Positions 54,689 through 63,350 of a stretch of DNA of 64,000 bases are shown in pieces. This stretch comes from Rhodanobacter sp. T12-5 (GTDB lineage Bacteria > Pseudomonadota > Gammaproteobacteria > Xanthomonadales > Rhodanobacteraceae): contig NZ_NPKN01000001.1 of assembly GCF_008329435.1 (NCBI RefSeq), positions 248,001 through 312,000 on the forward strand. The letters run 5' to 3'. How positions within the stretch are numbered: position 1 is the first letter of the stretch; the number at the start of each line of letters is the position of its first letter. Position numbers and translations under genes: made by a program. A model generated the notes under the pieces. That model searched no databases. It saw only the letters and a list, made by a program, of their open reading frames with translations, and was not told the DNA's origin.

Positions 54689-54723
54689 ACGCGCTGCAGC
54701 CTGGATCGCTGGCTGCAGCGCGT
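54689..54723 (-). terminator. 13-bp perfect hairpin between major pilin and chaperone genes
   Basis: ACGCGCTGCAGCC (54689-54701) and its exact complement (54711-54723) flank a nine-base loop, 11 bases after the pilin stop. No T tract follows on the minus strand. The likely role is to protect the pilin message from 3' decay and to reduce read-through, so that pilin exceeds chaperone and usher. It could equally act as a partial terminator. Confidence 0.7.
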
Positions 54724-54734
54724 CGATGCTTCAC

Positions 54735-55262
54735 TTACAGGTAAGTCAGCGTGAAGCCGACAGAGGTCTGGACCAGACCGGCCGTGGCCGCTCCGCCGAC
54801 CGCGACATACCGGGCCTTGAGCGAAGTGGTACCGGTGCCGCTCGACAGTGCGATCACGGGGGCATTGGTGTTGTCGCTGGTATTGATCACGGCGTTCGCA
54901 CTGTTCAGCAGTTGCACCATGACGTTGGTGGCGCTGCCGGTGTTCTTGAGGTAGCCGGTGGTGCTGTCGATGTTCGTGCCGTTGAACACCATCGTTGCGC
55001 TGATGGCGTTGGTATCGCAGGCGGACAGGCCGATGGAGAACGGGGTGCTGCCCGCTGTCGTACCAGGCGTTGCCAGTGCTCCGGTCATGACGGACGGCAG
55101 GACCACGGCAGCTCCGCCGTTGACGTTGACGGTGCAGGTGTCGGCAAGCACCGTGCCCTTGATGGTGATGGTGCCGCTGGCAGGAGCAGCCTGGGCGGTC
55201 GGAGCGAAAGCGACGGCGGCCATGACGGCAACCAGCGCGGTGGAGAGCAGAGTCTTCTTCAT
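54735..55262 (-). CDS. Major fimbrial subunit (type 1 pilin)
   Basis: This 175-residue pilin has a signal peptide (LVAVMAAVAFAPTAQA) and a mature part starting APASGTITIKGTVLADTCTV. The two cysteines (DTCTV and LSACDT), about 40 residues apart, form the pilin disulfide. The GLVQTSVGFTLTYL ending has the penultimate tyrosine typical of chaperone-usher subunits. GAGG lies eight bases upstream of the ATG at 55262. It is first in the operon pilin-chaperone-usher-adhesin and is followed by a stable hairpin. Confidence 0.93.
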   Translation of the reverse strand: MKKTLLSTALVAVMAAVAFAPTAQAAPASGTITIKGTVLADTCTVNVNGGAAVVLPSVMTGALATPGTTAGSTPFSIGLSACDTNAISATMVFNGTNIDSTTGYLKNTGSATNVMVQLLNSANAVINTSDNTNAPVIALSSGTGTTSLKARYVAVGGAATAGLVQTSVGFTLTYL

Positions 55263-55700
55263 TCGGTTTTCCTCGTGAGTAAATAGATACGACTGCAGCG
55301 CTGCGCCCTGCACGGGATGCAGGCTTTCAGCAAGGTTTTGACGCAACCGGTGGGCTTCTTCGGCGAAGCCCGATCCCCCCGGACGAAACACGGACCGCGA
55401 AAAATCCGCCGCGGCTTAAGTACCCTGAAGCAACCGCCATGCCAATATTCGTCGACCGACGGAACGCCTGTTCCAGGCGGCCTTTACTGACCATCAACGA
55501 AAATTTGACGTATATGTCAGCTTCCGCTCACAAATTATGTCACTCAAAGTGCGAACTGCGTCACTTAATTTAACAAATTATCATCAACTTGTGAGATTGG
55601 CTCATGTGATTTGTGACAAAATGTCAAGTTTACTTGACATCAATCATTCCGTCCGAATGACATGCATGCTTGACATTCAGGCTTCGGCGAGGAGACGAAC
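55263..55700. promoter_or_regulatory. AT-rich divergent control region of the fimbrial and XRE operons
   Basis: This region is visibly AT-rich from about 55490 to 55680, unlike the rest of the window. It contains a perfect palindrome with 9-bp arms (ATGTCAAGT and ACTTGACAT, two-base centre, 55621-55640), an imperfect TGACGTATATGTCA, and more TGACA/TGTCA or TCAC half-sites on both strands down to about 55680. Both the pilin gene (minus) and the XRE operon (plus) start beside it. The repeated half-sites look like a cooperative repressor or activator binding array. I could not assign -35/-10 boxes with confidence. No gene is recognised. Confidence 0.6.
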
Positions 55701-55898
55701 ATGCACAAGGTTGACTGCTCGATCCTGCGGCATCGCCGGCCCTGTTCCGACCTTGTTGAGCCTGCTGGCGAAAGAGCTGTTCTGGCAGGGCCGAAGTGGC
55801 CATCGGAGCGCCGGCGGGCTCGACCGGCCGTTGCAGGCAGGTGGTCTGAGCGTGGCGGGGCGCCAGTTGCCCGCTGGTCAGGAGTCACCACGTCATGA
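55701..55898 (+). CDS. Doubtful short ORF coupled to the XRE gene
   Basis: A 65-codon frame starts MHKVDCSILRHRRPCSD five bases after a strong GAGGAG ribosome binding site, and its stop overlaps the start codon of the XRE gene (ATGA). The peptide is arginine- and proline-rich with no recognised domain or membrane helix. Ribosome binding site and overlap suggest a leader peptide or a real small protein; the amino-acid composition suggests chance coding. Confidence 0.3.
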   Translation: MHKVDCSILRHRRPCSDLVEPAGERAVLAGPKWPSERRRARPAVAGRWSERGGAPVARWSGVTTS

Positions 55899-56098
55899 AT
55901 AACCGTGTGCGCGAACTGCGCAACGAGCGCGGCTGGTCGCAGGCCGATCTGGCCGCGCAGCTGAACGTATCGCGACAAACCATCAATGCCATCGAGACAG
56001 GCAGGTACGATCCCGGTTTGCCACTGGCATTCAGGATCGCGACGTTGTTTGGCCGTCCGATCGAATCGATATTCGTACCCGGCGAGGTAGATGCATGA
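55895..56098 (+). CDS. XRE-family helix-turn-helix regulator (small, single-domain)
   Basis: This 67-residue regulator is nearly all HTH_3 domain: MNNRVRELRNERGWSQADLAA, then VSRQTINAIETGRYDP (recognition helix) and LAFRIATLFGRPIESIF. Proteins of this size and sequence (YozG/SdpR-neighbour type) usually repress their own operon. AGGAG lies ten bases upstream of the ATG. Its stop overlaps the next gene by four bases (ATGA). The palindrome at 55621-55640 is a natural candidate operator. It is similar to the second small XRE protein at 61405. Confidence 0.9.
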   Translation: MNNRVRELRNERGWSQADLAAQLNVSRQTINAIETGRYDPGLPLAFRIATLFGRPIESIFVPGEVDA

Positions 56099-57651
56099 CG
56101 ACGAGTGGGCGAATCGCGACCTTCATGGCGATCCTCGTGGCGACGGTCATGGGGTTTCTGGCGTGGAGCCAACCCCATGCCGGCAAATCGGACGACGCAC
56201 TGGTCGCCGCGCCCGCGGACAACGGCAAGCCGGGAGAGCGGACCTGGAAGCTGGGTTCGGTCACGCTGACCGCATGCGACCTGGCGCAGCCGAACAGCGG
56301 GCTGAGCACGGCGGCCTGGTGCAGCGATTTTCCGGTGCCGGAGAACCGCGCCGATCCGCACAGCCGCACGATCAAGTTGAAGCTGGCGGTGTTGCGTTCG
56401 CGCGCCCAGGTGGCGAGCCAGGACATGCTGGTGTTTCTTGCCGGCGGTCCCGGCCAGGCGGCAACCGACTCGGCCGGCACGGTGGCGGCAACGCTGAAGC
56501 CGCTGCTGGCGCATCGTCACGTGCTGCTGCTGGACCAGCGCGGCACGGGCGGCTCGAATGCACTCGACTGCAAGGAGCCTGACGAGGCGGCCGCGCCCGG
56601 CGACAGCACGTTCGATGCCGCCAAATTGCGGGCCGCCGCAGCTGTCTGCCTGCATGAACTGGCCGGTCACGCCGATCCACGCTACTACACCACCACCATC
56701 GCGGCGCAGGATCTGGAGGACGTGCGCAAGGCGCTCGGATCGCCCCAGCTCGACCTGCTCGGGGTGTCATATGGCACCCGGATGGCGCAGCAATACCTGC
56801 GGCGTTTCCCGCAGGCGGTGCGCAGCGTGGTGTTGGACAGCGTGGTGCCGAACACGGCCGTCCTTGGCGAGGATTTCGCGCGTAACCTGGACGATGCGCT
56901 GAAGGCACAGTTTGCCCGCTGCACCGCCGTGCCGGCCTGCAAGAAGCAGTTCGGCGACCCGGATCAGACCCTGTATCAGCTGCGCGACGCGCTGCGCGCG
57001 AATCCGCACGAAGTCAGCTTCCGCGATCCGCAGAGCTACCAGACGGTGAAGCGGGTACTGAACGAGGATGCGCTCGCCAGCGTGGTGCGGATGTTCGCGT
57101 ACACACCGGCCACCGCGGCGCTGTTGCCGTTGTCGATCGACGCGGCCGCTCACGGCGACGTCGGGCCGTTGCTGGGTCAGGCGAAGATCCTGTCCGGCGA
57201 GCTGTCCGAGTTGATGGGCAGTGGCATGCAGTACTCGGTGATCTGCAGTGAGGATGCGGACCTGCTGACGCCGCGTCCGCAGGATGCCGGCACCATACTG
57301 GGCACGCGCATGATCGACTCGCTCAAGGCGGTTTGCTCGGTGTGGCCCAAGGGCATTCGCCCGGCGGACTTCCATCAGCCGCTGAAGACCGACAAGCCGG
57401 TGCTGCTGCTGGCCGGCCAGTACGATCCAGTGACGCCTCCGCGCTATGCCGAGACGGTGGCGAAGGGCCTGCCCAACGCGCGCGTGCTGGTTCTCAAGGG
57501 GCAGGCGCACAGCGTCATGGCAGCTGGCTGCACGCCTCAGCTGATCCAGCGCTTCGTCGAGCAACTCGATCCGAAGACGCTGGACGCCAACTGCCTGGAC
57601 CGGCTGCAACCGACGCCGATCTTCATCGACTTCAACGGTTCAACCCCTTAA
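56095..57651 (+). CDS. Alpha/beta hydrolase with TAP-like C-terminal domain (tripeptidyl/prolyl aminopeptidase type)
   Basis: This 518-residue protein has an N-terminal membrane anchor or signal (FMAILVATVMGFLAW) and an alpha/beta hydrolase fold. The oxyanion region FLAGGPGQAATDS, the RGTGGS loop, the nucleophile in LLGVSYGTRMAQQY, the acid region LLLAGQYDPVTPPRYA and the histidine in LKGQAHSVM form a complete Ser-Asp-His set. This layout matches secreted SlpD/TAP-like peptidases that clip N-terminal peptides. Several cysteines suggest periplasmic disulfides. It is coupled to the XRE gene by ATGA and lies 11 bases before the ABC ATPase gene. Confidence 0.87.
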   Translation: MTTSGRIATFMAILVATVMGFLAWSQPHAGKSDDALVAAPADNGKPGERTWKLGSVTLTACDLAQPNSGLSTAAWCSDFPVPENRADPHSRTIKLKLAVLRSRAQVASQDMLVFLAGGPGQAATDSAGTVAATLKPLLAHRHVLLLDQRGTGGSNALDCKEPDEAAAPGDSTFDAAKLRAAAAVCLHELAGHADPRYYTTTIAAQDLEDVRKALGSPQLDLLGVSYGTRMAQQYLRRFPQAVRSVVLDSVVPNTAVLGEDFARNLDDALKAQFARCTAVPACKKQFGDPDQTLYQLRDALRANPHEVSFRDPQSYQTVKRVLNEDALASVVRMFAYTPATAALLPLSIDAAAHGDVGPLLGQAKILSGELSELMGSGMQYSVICSEDADLLTPRPQDAGTILGTRMIDSLKAVCSVWPKGIRPADFHQPLKTDKPVLLLAGQYDPVTPPRYAETVAKGLPNARVLVLKGQAHSVMAAGCTPQLIQRFVEQLDPKTLDANCLDRLQPTPIFIDFNGSTP

Positions 57652-57662
57652 GGAGCCGCGCC

Positions 57663-58393
<731 letters not shown>

Positions 58394-58397
<4 letters not shown>

Positions 58398-59596
58398 ATA
58401 CGGTGAACAAGTCGCCGCGTCGCAGCGCATTCCTCACCGTGTTCCTGAAGGAGGTGAAGGAAAACCTGCGCGACCGGCGCACCCTGATGAGCGCGTTCCT
58501 GACCGGCCCGCTGCTGGGGCCGATCCTGCTGGTGCTGCTGCTCAACGTCACCCTCAACCGCGAGCTGGAAAAGGCCGAGAAGCCGCTGCCGGTGCCGGTG
58601 ATCGGTGCCGAGTACGCGCCGAACCTGGTCGATGCCCTGAAGGTCGGCGGTGTGGTGCCGGGTGCAGCGGTGGCCGATCCCGCGCAAGCCGTGCGCAAGC
58701 AGGAGGCCGACGTCGTGCTGCGCATCGCCTCCGATTACGGCAGGGCCTGGCGCAAGGGCGAGCCGGTACAGGTCGAACTGTTCTACGACTCGTCGCAGCG
58801 TGATGCGAATACTTCGGTGGAACGGGTGACCCGCCTGGTCGAAAGCTATGCGCGACAACAGGGCGCAATGCGGCTGGTCGCGCGCGGGATGTCGCCCGGG
58901 ACGGCCTGGCCGCTGCAGGTGGCCAGGCGCGACCAGGCCACGCCGCAATCTCGCGCCGTGCTGCTGTTCGCGATGCTGCCGTATTTCTTCGTGATCACCA
59001 TCTTCATGGGCGGCATGTACCTGGCGATCGACCTCACCGCGGGCGAGCGCGAGCGGCAGTCGCTGGAACCGCTGTTCGCCAACCCGGTGGCGCGCTGGAA
59101 GATCCTGTGCGGCAAACTGGCGGCGATCTGCGTGTTCTCGATCGTCAGCCTGCTGATCACTCTGCTGGCGTTCGCCGTGGTCGGGCAGTTTATTCCCGCC
59201 GAGAAGATCGGCATGGAACTGGATCTGGGTGCGCACTTCGCCGCGTACGTGCTGCTGCTGATGCTGCCACTGGTACTGCTGCTGGCTGCGCTGCAGTCGA
59301 TGGTGGCGGCGTTCGCGAAAAGCTATCGCGAGGCGCAGACCTACATCTCGCTGCTGATGCTGGTGCCGATCATCCCCAGCGCGGTGCTGTCATTCATGCC
59401 GGTCAAGGCGCAGGCGTGGATGTATGCGGTGCCGCTGCTGGGCCAGAACCTCGGCATCATGCAGCTGCTGCGCGGCGACGGCGTCACCGGCGAGCAACTC
59501 GTCCTGTGTCTGGCCGGCAGTCTGGCGGCGGCGCTACTCGCGGTGCTGGCGACGATCCAGCTGTACCGTTCGGAGAAGCTGGCGATTTCCGTCTAG
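58394..59596 (+). CDS. natB: ABC exporter permease (NatB-like)
   Basis: This 400-residue membrane subunit starts with a cytoplasmic VFLKEVKENLRDRRTLM motif, has a first helix, a large periplasmic domain of about 130 residues (about 50-180), then five helices. LAIDLTAGERERQSLEPLFANP is the conserved NatB/ABC-2 coupling segment. The final gene of the XRE operon, it would form the exporter channel. The substrate could be Na+ or, given the hydrolase in the operon, a peptide or antibiotic; nothing in the sequence decides this. Confidence 0.9.
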
Positions 59597-59665
59597 CCCC
59601 GAAGGAACCTGCGCGAACTCCGACTGCCGCGCGACCCTGAAAAGGCAGGCGAAAACCGGCGAGGC

Positions 59666-59992
59666 TCAGCGCGGCGGCGCGGTGAGCTCGCGGGCGTTGA
59701 GGTGGCCATCGCGATTGCGGTCGAGCTTGTGGAACTGGCGGCGCAGGTTGTCCTGGAAGTCGGTCAGCGTGATCGGCCGGCCGCGATGGCCGGGCAGCTC
59801 CCCGGTTTCGAGAATGCCGTCGCCGTTGCTGTCCACGCTGCGGAAGCTCCGATCCATGTACGCCAGGTATTCGGCCTCGCTGACCCGGCCGTCGCCATCG
59901 CCGTCGAACATCTGCAGGTATTCCGAACGCGTTTCCTGCGCCAGCACGGCCGACGCCGCCAGCAGCAGCGCCAGCGTGGCGGCCAGCCGCAC
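59666..59992 (-). CDS. Periplasmic EF-hand calcium-binding protein
   Basis: This protein of about 108 residues has a signal peptide (LAATLALLLAASAVLA) and three EF-hand loops: DGDGDGRVSEAE, DSNGDGILETGE and DRNRDGHLNARE. Each has the Asp at position 1 and Glu at position 12 of a Ca2+ loop. The start is GTG at 59992, three bases after the folE stop; ATG choices would remove the signal. No strong ribosome binding site is seen, so it may depend on coupling to folE. Its role is unknown. Confidence 0.75.
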   Translation of the reverse strand: MRLAATLALLLAASAVLAQETRSEYLQMFDGDGDGRVSEAEYLAYMDRSFRSVDSNGDGILETGELPGHRGRPITLTDFQDNLRRQFHKLDRNRDGHLNARELTAPPR

Positions 59993-59994
59993 GT

Positions 59995-60597
59995 TCAGCG
60001 GGTGCCGCCGTGGATGCCGATGAACTGCAGGAACTCCGCGCGGGTGCGCGCATCGTCGCGGAAGGTGCCAAGCATCTGGCTGGTCACCATGGACACGCCG
60101 CGCTTGTGCACGCCGCGGGTGGTCATGCATTCGTGGCTGGCGTCGATTACCACCGCCACGCCGGCCGGCTGCAGGGTTTCCTGGATGCACTGGGCGATCT
60201 GCGCGGTGAGTTTCTCCTGCACCTGGAAGCGGCGCGCAAAGCCGTCCACCACGCGGGCCAGCTTGCTGATGCCGACAACGCGGTTGGTCGGCAGATAGCC
60301 GACGTGGGCGCGCCCGATGATCGGCGCCATGTGGTGCTCGCAGTGGCTCTCGAACTCGATGTCGCGCAGCACCACCATCTCGTCATAGCCGTTCACCTCC
60401 TTGAAGGTGCGGCGCAGGTAGTCGCCCGGATCGGATTCGTAGCCGGAGAACCAGTCGCGATACGCCTTGACCACCCGCTTGGGCGTGTCGAGCAGACCCT
60501 CTCTCGCCGGATCTTCGCCGGCCCAGCGCAGCAGCGTGCGCACGGCCTCTTCGGCTTGTTCCTGGCTGACGTCTTTCGGATGGGGCTGGTCGCTCAT
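59995..60597 (-). CDS. folE: GTP cyclohydrolase I
   Basis: This 200-residue enzyme makes 7,8-dihydroneopterin triphosphate from GTP, the first step of folate synthesis. The zinc ligands are in [11 protein letters not shown] (Cys, His) and HECMTTRGV (Cys). The [33 protein letters not shown] and [10 protein letters not shown] motifs are typical. The ATG at 60597 follows AAGG at a good distance; the frame to 60765 crosses the divergent promoter. Zinc-dependent FolE1 is the type seen here. Confidence 0.96.
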   Translation of the reverse strand: MSDQPHPKDVSQEQAEEAVRTLLRWAGEDPAREGLLDTPKRVVKAYRDWFSGYESDPGDYLRRTFKEVNGYDEMVVLRDIEFESHCEHHMAPIIGRAHVGYLPTNRVVGISKLARVVDGFARRFQVQEKLTAQIAQCIQETLQPAGVAVVIDASHECMTTRGVHKRGVSMVTSQMLGTFRDDARTRAEFLQFIGIHGGTR

Positions 60598-60708
60598 GCG
60601 GATGCCTTCGATATGCGGAAACGCCAGTTTAGCGGCCGCGTCAAATCGCGTCTGCGTGACAGCGGATCCTTGCGCTGGCCGGCGCGGGGCGCGCGTCTGC
60701 AGGTCGCG

Positions 60709-60747
60709 TTGACAGGACATGATGTAATGTATAACGTACATTACGTC
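60709..60747 (+). promoter_or_regulatory. Promoter with overlapping operator palindrome
   Basis: TTGACA (60709-60714) and TATAAC (60730-60735) are separated by 15 bases, a short spacer. An inverted repeat, GATGTAATGTA (60721-60731) and TACATTACGTC (60737-60747), matches at 10 of 11 positions and covers the -10 box. GGAG of the next gene follows at 60752. A repressor bound here would block RNA polymerase; the XRE protein encoded at 61405 in the same operon is the obvious candidate. Confidence 0.65.
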
Positions 60748-60763
60748 CTGTGGAGCAGACATC

Positions 60764-61408
60764 ATGCCTCGATCCCTGCGTTACGCCGTCCTGATCCCGC
60801 TGTCGATTCTCGCGTTCTACCTGCTGTTCGTGCTGCCTGACATCGACCTGGGCTGGCCTGGCGGACTGGCCATGCTCGCCGGGGCCTGGCTCGTCTGGTA
60901 CCTGCTCTGGGCGACGATGCAGGAGTCTGCCGCGGCGGCGAGAACCAGCGAGCTTGCCGTGCCGGTGTCGCCGGGCGAGCAGCGCGCGTGGATCGGGCTG
61001 ATCTTCACCGCGGCGATCCTTCTCTACTATGCGCTGCGCGGTTCGCAGATGGTGGCCGCCGACGGCACGATGGCGCCGGAAGCCTCGGCCATCGGCAAGC
61101 ACGTCGGCATGCTCGTCGTCGTCTGGCTGGTGGTGATGCGCGTGCTGCGCAAGCGCTGGCGCGATACCGTGGAAGAGGACGAGCGCGACCGCGGCATTCG
61201 GGCGCGCGCCAACAGCTGGGCGCGCATCGGGTTGTCGGTGTTCGTGCTCGGCATCGCGGTGATGTTCGCGTTCTCGCCGCTCGATCACCTCGCATGGGCC
61301 CGGCCGATGGCGGTGTCCAACCTGATGATGACCGGCCTGATCGCGTCGAGCCTGCTCGAATACGCCGTGACCGGCGTGGCCTACTGGCGCGACCGGCGCG
61401 GATCATGA
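60764..61408 (+). CDS. Multi-pass membrane protein paired with an XRE regulator (DUF2178-like)
   Basis: This 214-residue protein has five or six hydrophobic helices (for example [47 protein letters not shown]) and a charged loop with [22 protein letters not shown]. That EDERD-x-IRxRA loop is characteristic of the DUF2178-type membrane proteins that are found beside small XRE regulators. Its function is unknown. GGAG lies eight bases upstream of the ATG, and the stop overlaps the XRE start (ATGA). Confidence 0.8.
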   Translation: MPRSLRYAVLIPLSILAFYLLFVLPDIDLGWPGGLAMLAGAWLVWYLLWATMQESAAAARTSELAVPVSPGEQRAWIGLIFTAAILLYYALRGSQMVAADGTMAPEASAIGKHVGMLVVVWLVVMRVLRKRWRDTVEEDERDRGIRARANSWARIGLSVFVLGIAVMFAFSPLDHLAWARPMAVSNLMMTGLIASSLLEYAVTGVAYWRDRRGS

Positions 61409-61617
61409 CCGGCACGCCGATCGACAACACGATCCGCAAGCTGCGCTTCGAGCACGGCGAGATGACCCAGCAGGCGCTGGCCGATGCCTGCGGCATCACG
61501 CGGCAGACCGTGATCGCGCTGGAGGCGGGCAAGTACGCGCCGTCGCTGGAGCTGGCGTTTCGGATTGCGCACGCGTTCGGCGTGGGCGTGGAGGATGTGT
61601 TTCGGTGGAAGCGCTGA
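61405..61617 (+). CDS. XRE-family helix-turn-helix regulator (small, single-domain)
   Basis: This 70-residue regulator has the same layout as the one at 55895: [21 protein letters not shown], then [16 protein letters not shown] and [17 protein letters not shown]. It is coupled to the membrane protein by ATGA. The palindrome over the operon promoter is its likely target, giving autoregulation. The two small XRE proteins are related, yet their candidate operators differ in sequence. Confidence 0.92.
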   Translation: MTGTPIDNTIRKLRFEHGEMTQQALADACGITRQTVIALEAGKYAPSLELAFRIAHAFGVGVEDVFRWKR

Positions 61618-61620
61618 CGC

Positions 61621-63174
61621 TCAGTCGACACTGGCGATGTCGGAGCCGATCCCATCGTCCCCGGGCGACGGCCCCGCGAGATCCAGCGAATCGGAAGTGT
61701 CCATGGAGTCGTCGCTTGCGTCGCCCGCAGAGAGCCTTCCGGGCATTCCCTTCCTGGGCTTGATGCCGAGTCCTCGCAGATTTTCTGCCTGGCGAACCAG
61801 ACCCCGGCTTGGATCGTTCAGCGCCTTCTCCGCTTCCTGGGCCGCCGCCGTGGCCTTGGCCAGGCTGTCGTTGATGGCCACGATATGTTCGGCAAATTTC
61901 CTCGCCGCGTCGTACATTTGTGTGCCGCGCTTGACGATCTTCTCCATGTTGCGCGTGGTCTTCTCCAGGCGCCAGATGTACTCGATCGTGCGCAATACCG
62001 TGAAGAGCGTATTGGGAGAAACAAGCGCGATATGACGTTCCAGCGCGTATTGGGCCAGCTCCGGCTCTGCTTCGCTGGCAAGCATGAGCGCGCTTTCGAT
62101 GGGAACAAACAACAGCGTGAAATCCACGCTTCTGAGGTTGTACAGCTTGGGGTAGTTTTTGTCCGACAGATCCTTGATGTGCCGCTTGACGGAATCGCAA
62201 TGTTCTTTCAGCGCCTGCGTGCGCCCATCCTCGTCTTGGGCCGCTCCATAGCGCTCGTAGGCCACCAATGACACTTTGGAGTCGATGATGATGGCGCGAT
62301 CTTGCGGCAGATCCAGAACCACGTCGGGAACCAGCCTTGCGCTGGATCCCTCTTCGCGGTGACTGGCCTGCGCGCGGAAGTTCACGCCTTCGCGCAGCCC
62401 GGCAAGTTCGAGCAGCTTCAGCAGAACCTGTTCGCCCCAGATGCCCCGGGTCTTGCTTTCGCCACGCAGGGCGTCTGTCAGTGACTGAGCCCTGGCGCCG
62501 ATGTCATGGTTGAGTTCGGTGAGATGGCGGATCTGCGCAATCAATCCTTCGCGCGCAGTCAGGTCGGCTTCACGCGATTGCTCCACTTTCGACTTGAAGT
62601 CCTTGAGCGTTTCGCTGAAGGGAAGGAGCAGCGACGTCAATGTTTCCTTTTGCTGCTCTCCAAGTTTCGCGCCCTTTTCCTCCAGCAGCGTGCCTGCCAG
62701 CAGCTTGAATTCACTGGCCATGGCCTCCTTGGTGTCGTTCAACAACTTGCTTGTTTCGATCTCGCGCAGTTTGGCCGACTCAACTTGTTGCTCCAAACGG
62801 GCATGGCTCTCGGCCAATGCCGACCTCTTGACGCCAAGCTCCTCATGGCTTCGGTTCAGCGCATCGAACCGCATCTGGATGTCCGCGTATTGTCTGTTGC
62901 TTGCCTCTATCTGGCTTGCGATCCCCGCGATGGTTTCGCGCTTTGCCGCGAGATCGCTGCTGGCGTCACGTAATTGCTGTTCCAGTGCCGGAACACGATG
63001 AGCGTCGACCTCGACCCGTGCAAGGCGAGCGGATAAATCATCCTTTTCCCGCCGCAGCGCATCTTCGATGTTTGAAAATCGGACCTTGAATACCAGGTAG
63101 GCAACGACCGCGCCGGCCATCAGGCCGATGACGAAGGCTGAAGCAGCCAAAGTAAAAACGATGCTCAGTGGCAT
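61621..63174 (-). CDS. rmuC: DNA recombination protein RmuC
   Basis: This 517-residue protein belongs to the RmuC family, linked to limiting inversions between short repeats and to DNA processing. It has an N-terminal membrane helix (FTLAASAFVIGLMAGAVVAYLVF), a long coiled coil (about residues 40-210) and the conserved nuclease-like domain with the KTRGIWGEQVLLKLLELAG segment, PDVVLDLPQDRAIIIDSKVSL and FVPIESALMLA. The C terminus ends in an acidic, serine-rich tail of about 40 residues (DASDDSMDTSDSLDL) longer than I expect for the family. The ATG at 63174 is preferred to the frame reaching 63327, which has no membrane-proximal start signal. Confidence 0.92.
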   Translation of the reverse strand: MPLSIVFTLAASAFVIGLMAGAVVAYLVFKVRFSNIEDALRREKDDLSARLARVEVDAHRVPALEQQLRDASSDLAAKRETIAGIASQIEASNRQYADIQMRFDALNRSHEELGVKRSALAESHARLEQQVESAKLREIETSKLLNDTKEAMASEFKLLAGTLLEEKGAKLGEQQKETLTSLLLPFSETLKDFKSKVEQSREADLTAREGLIAQIRHLTELNHDIGARAQSLTDALRGESKTRGIWGEQVLLKLLELAGLREGVNFRAQASHREEGSSARLVPDVVLDLPQDRAIIIDSKVSLVAYERYGAAQDEDGRTQALKEHCDSVKRHIKDLSDKNYPKLYNLRSVDFTLLFVPIESALMLASEAEPELAQYALERHIALVSPNTLFTVLRTIEYIWRLEKTTRNMEKIVKRGTQMYDAARKFAEHIVAINDSLAKATAAAQEAEKALNDPSRGLVRQAENLRGLGIKPRKGMPGRLSAGDASDDSMDTSDSLDLAGPSPGDDGIGSDIASVD

Positions 63175-63350
63175 GAAGTCAATGTTTCCGACAGTGATTC
63201 GGCTCAGTGTACGTTGAGCGGCACGGAACGTTTTCCAGGGCCGATGCATCCAGTGTACGTCGAGCCGTCTCACCGGCTGCGCCTGGATTTCACCTGACCG
63301 CCGCTCGGGCGGTGCATGATGGGCCAATCCGTTGGCCCGGGAGACAAGTT

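Noticed and set aside
55537..55902. 121-codon plus-strand frame across the AT-rich control region
   Set aside because: It begins in the half-site array, shows no domain, and conflicts with the better-supported ribosome binding site at 55690-55701 and the XRE start.
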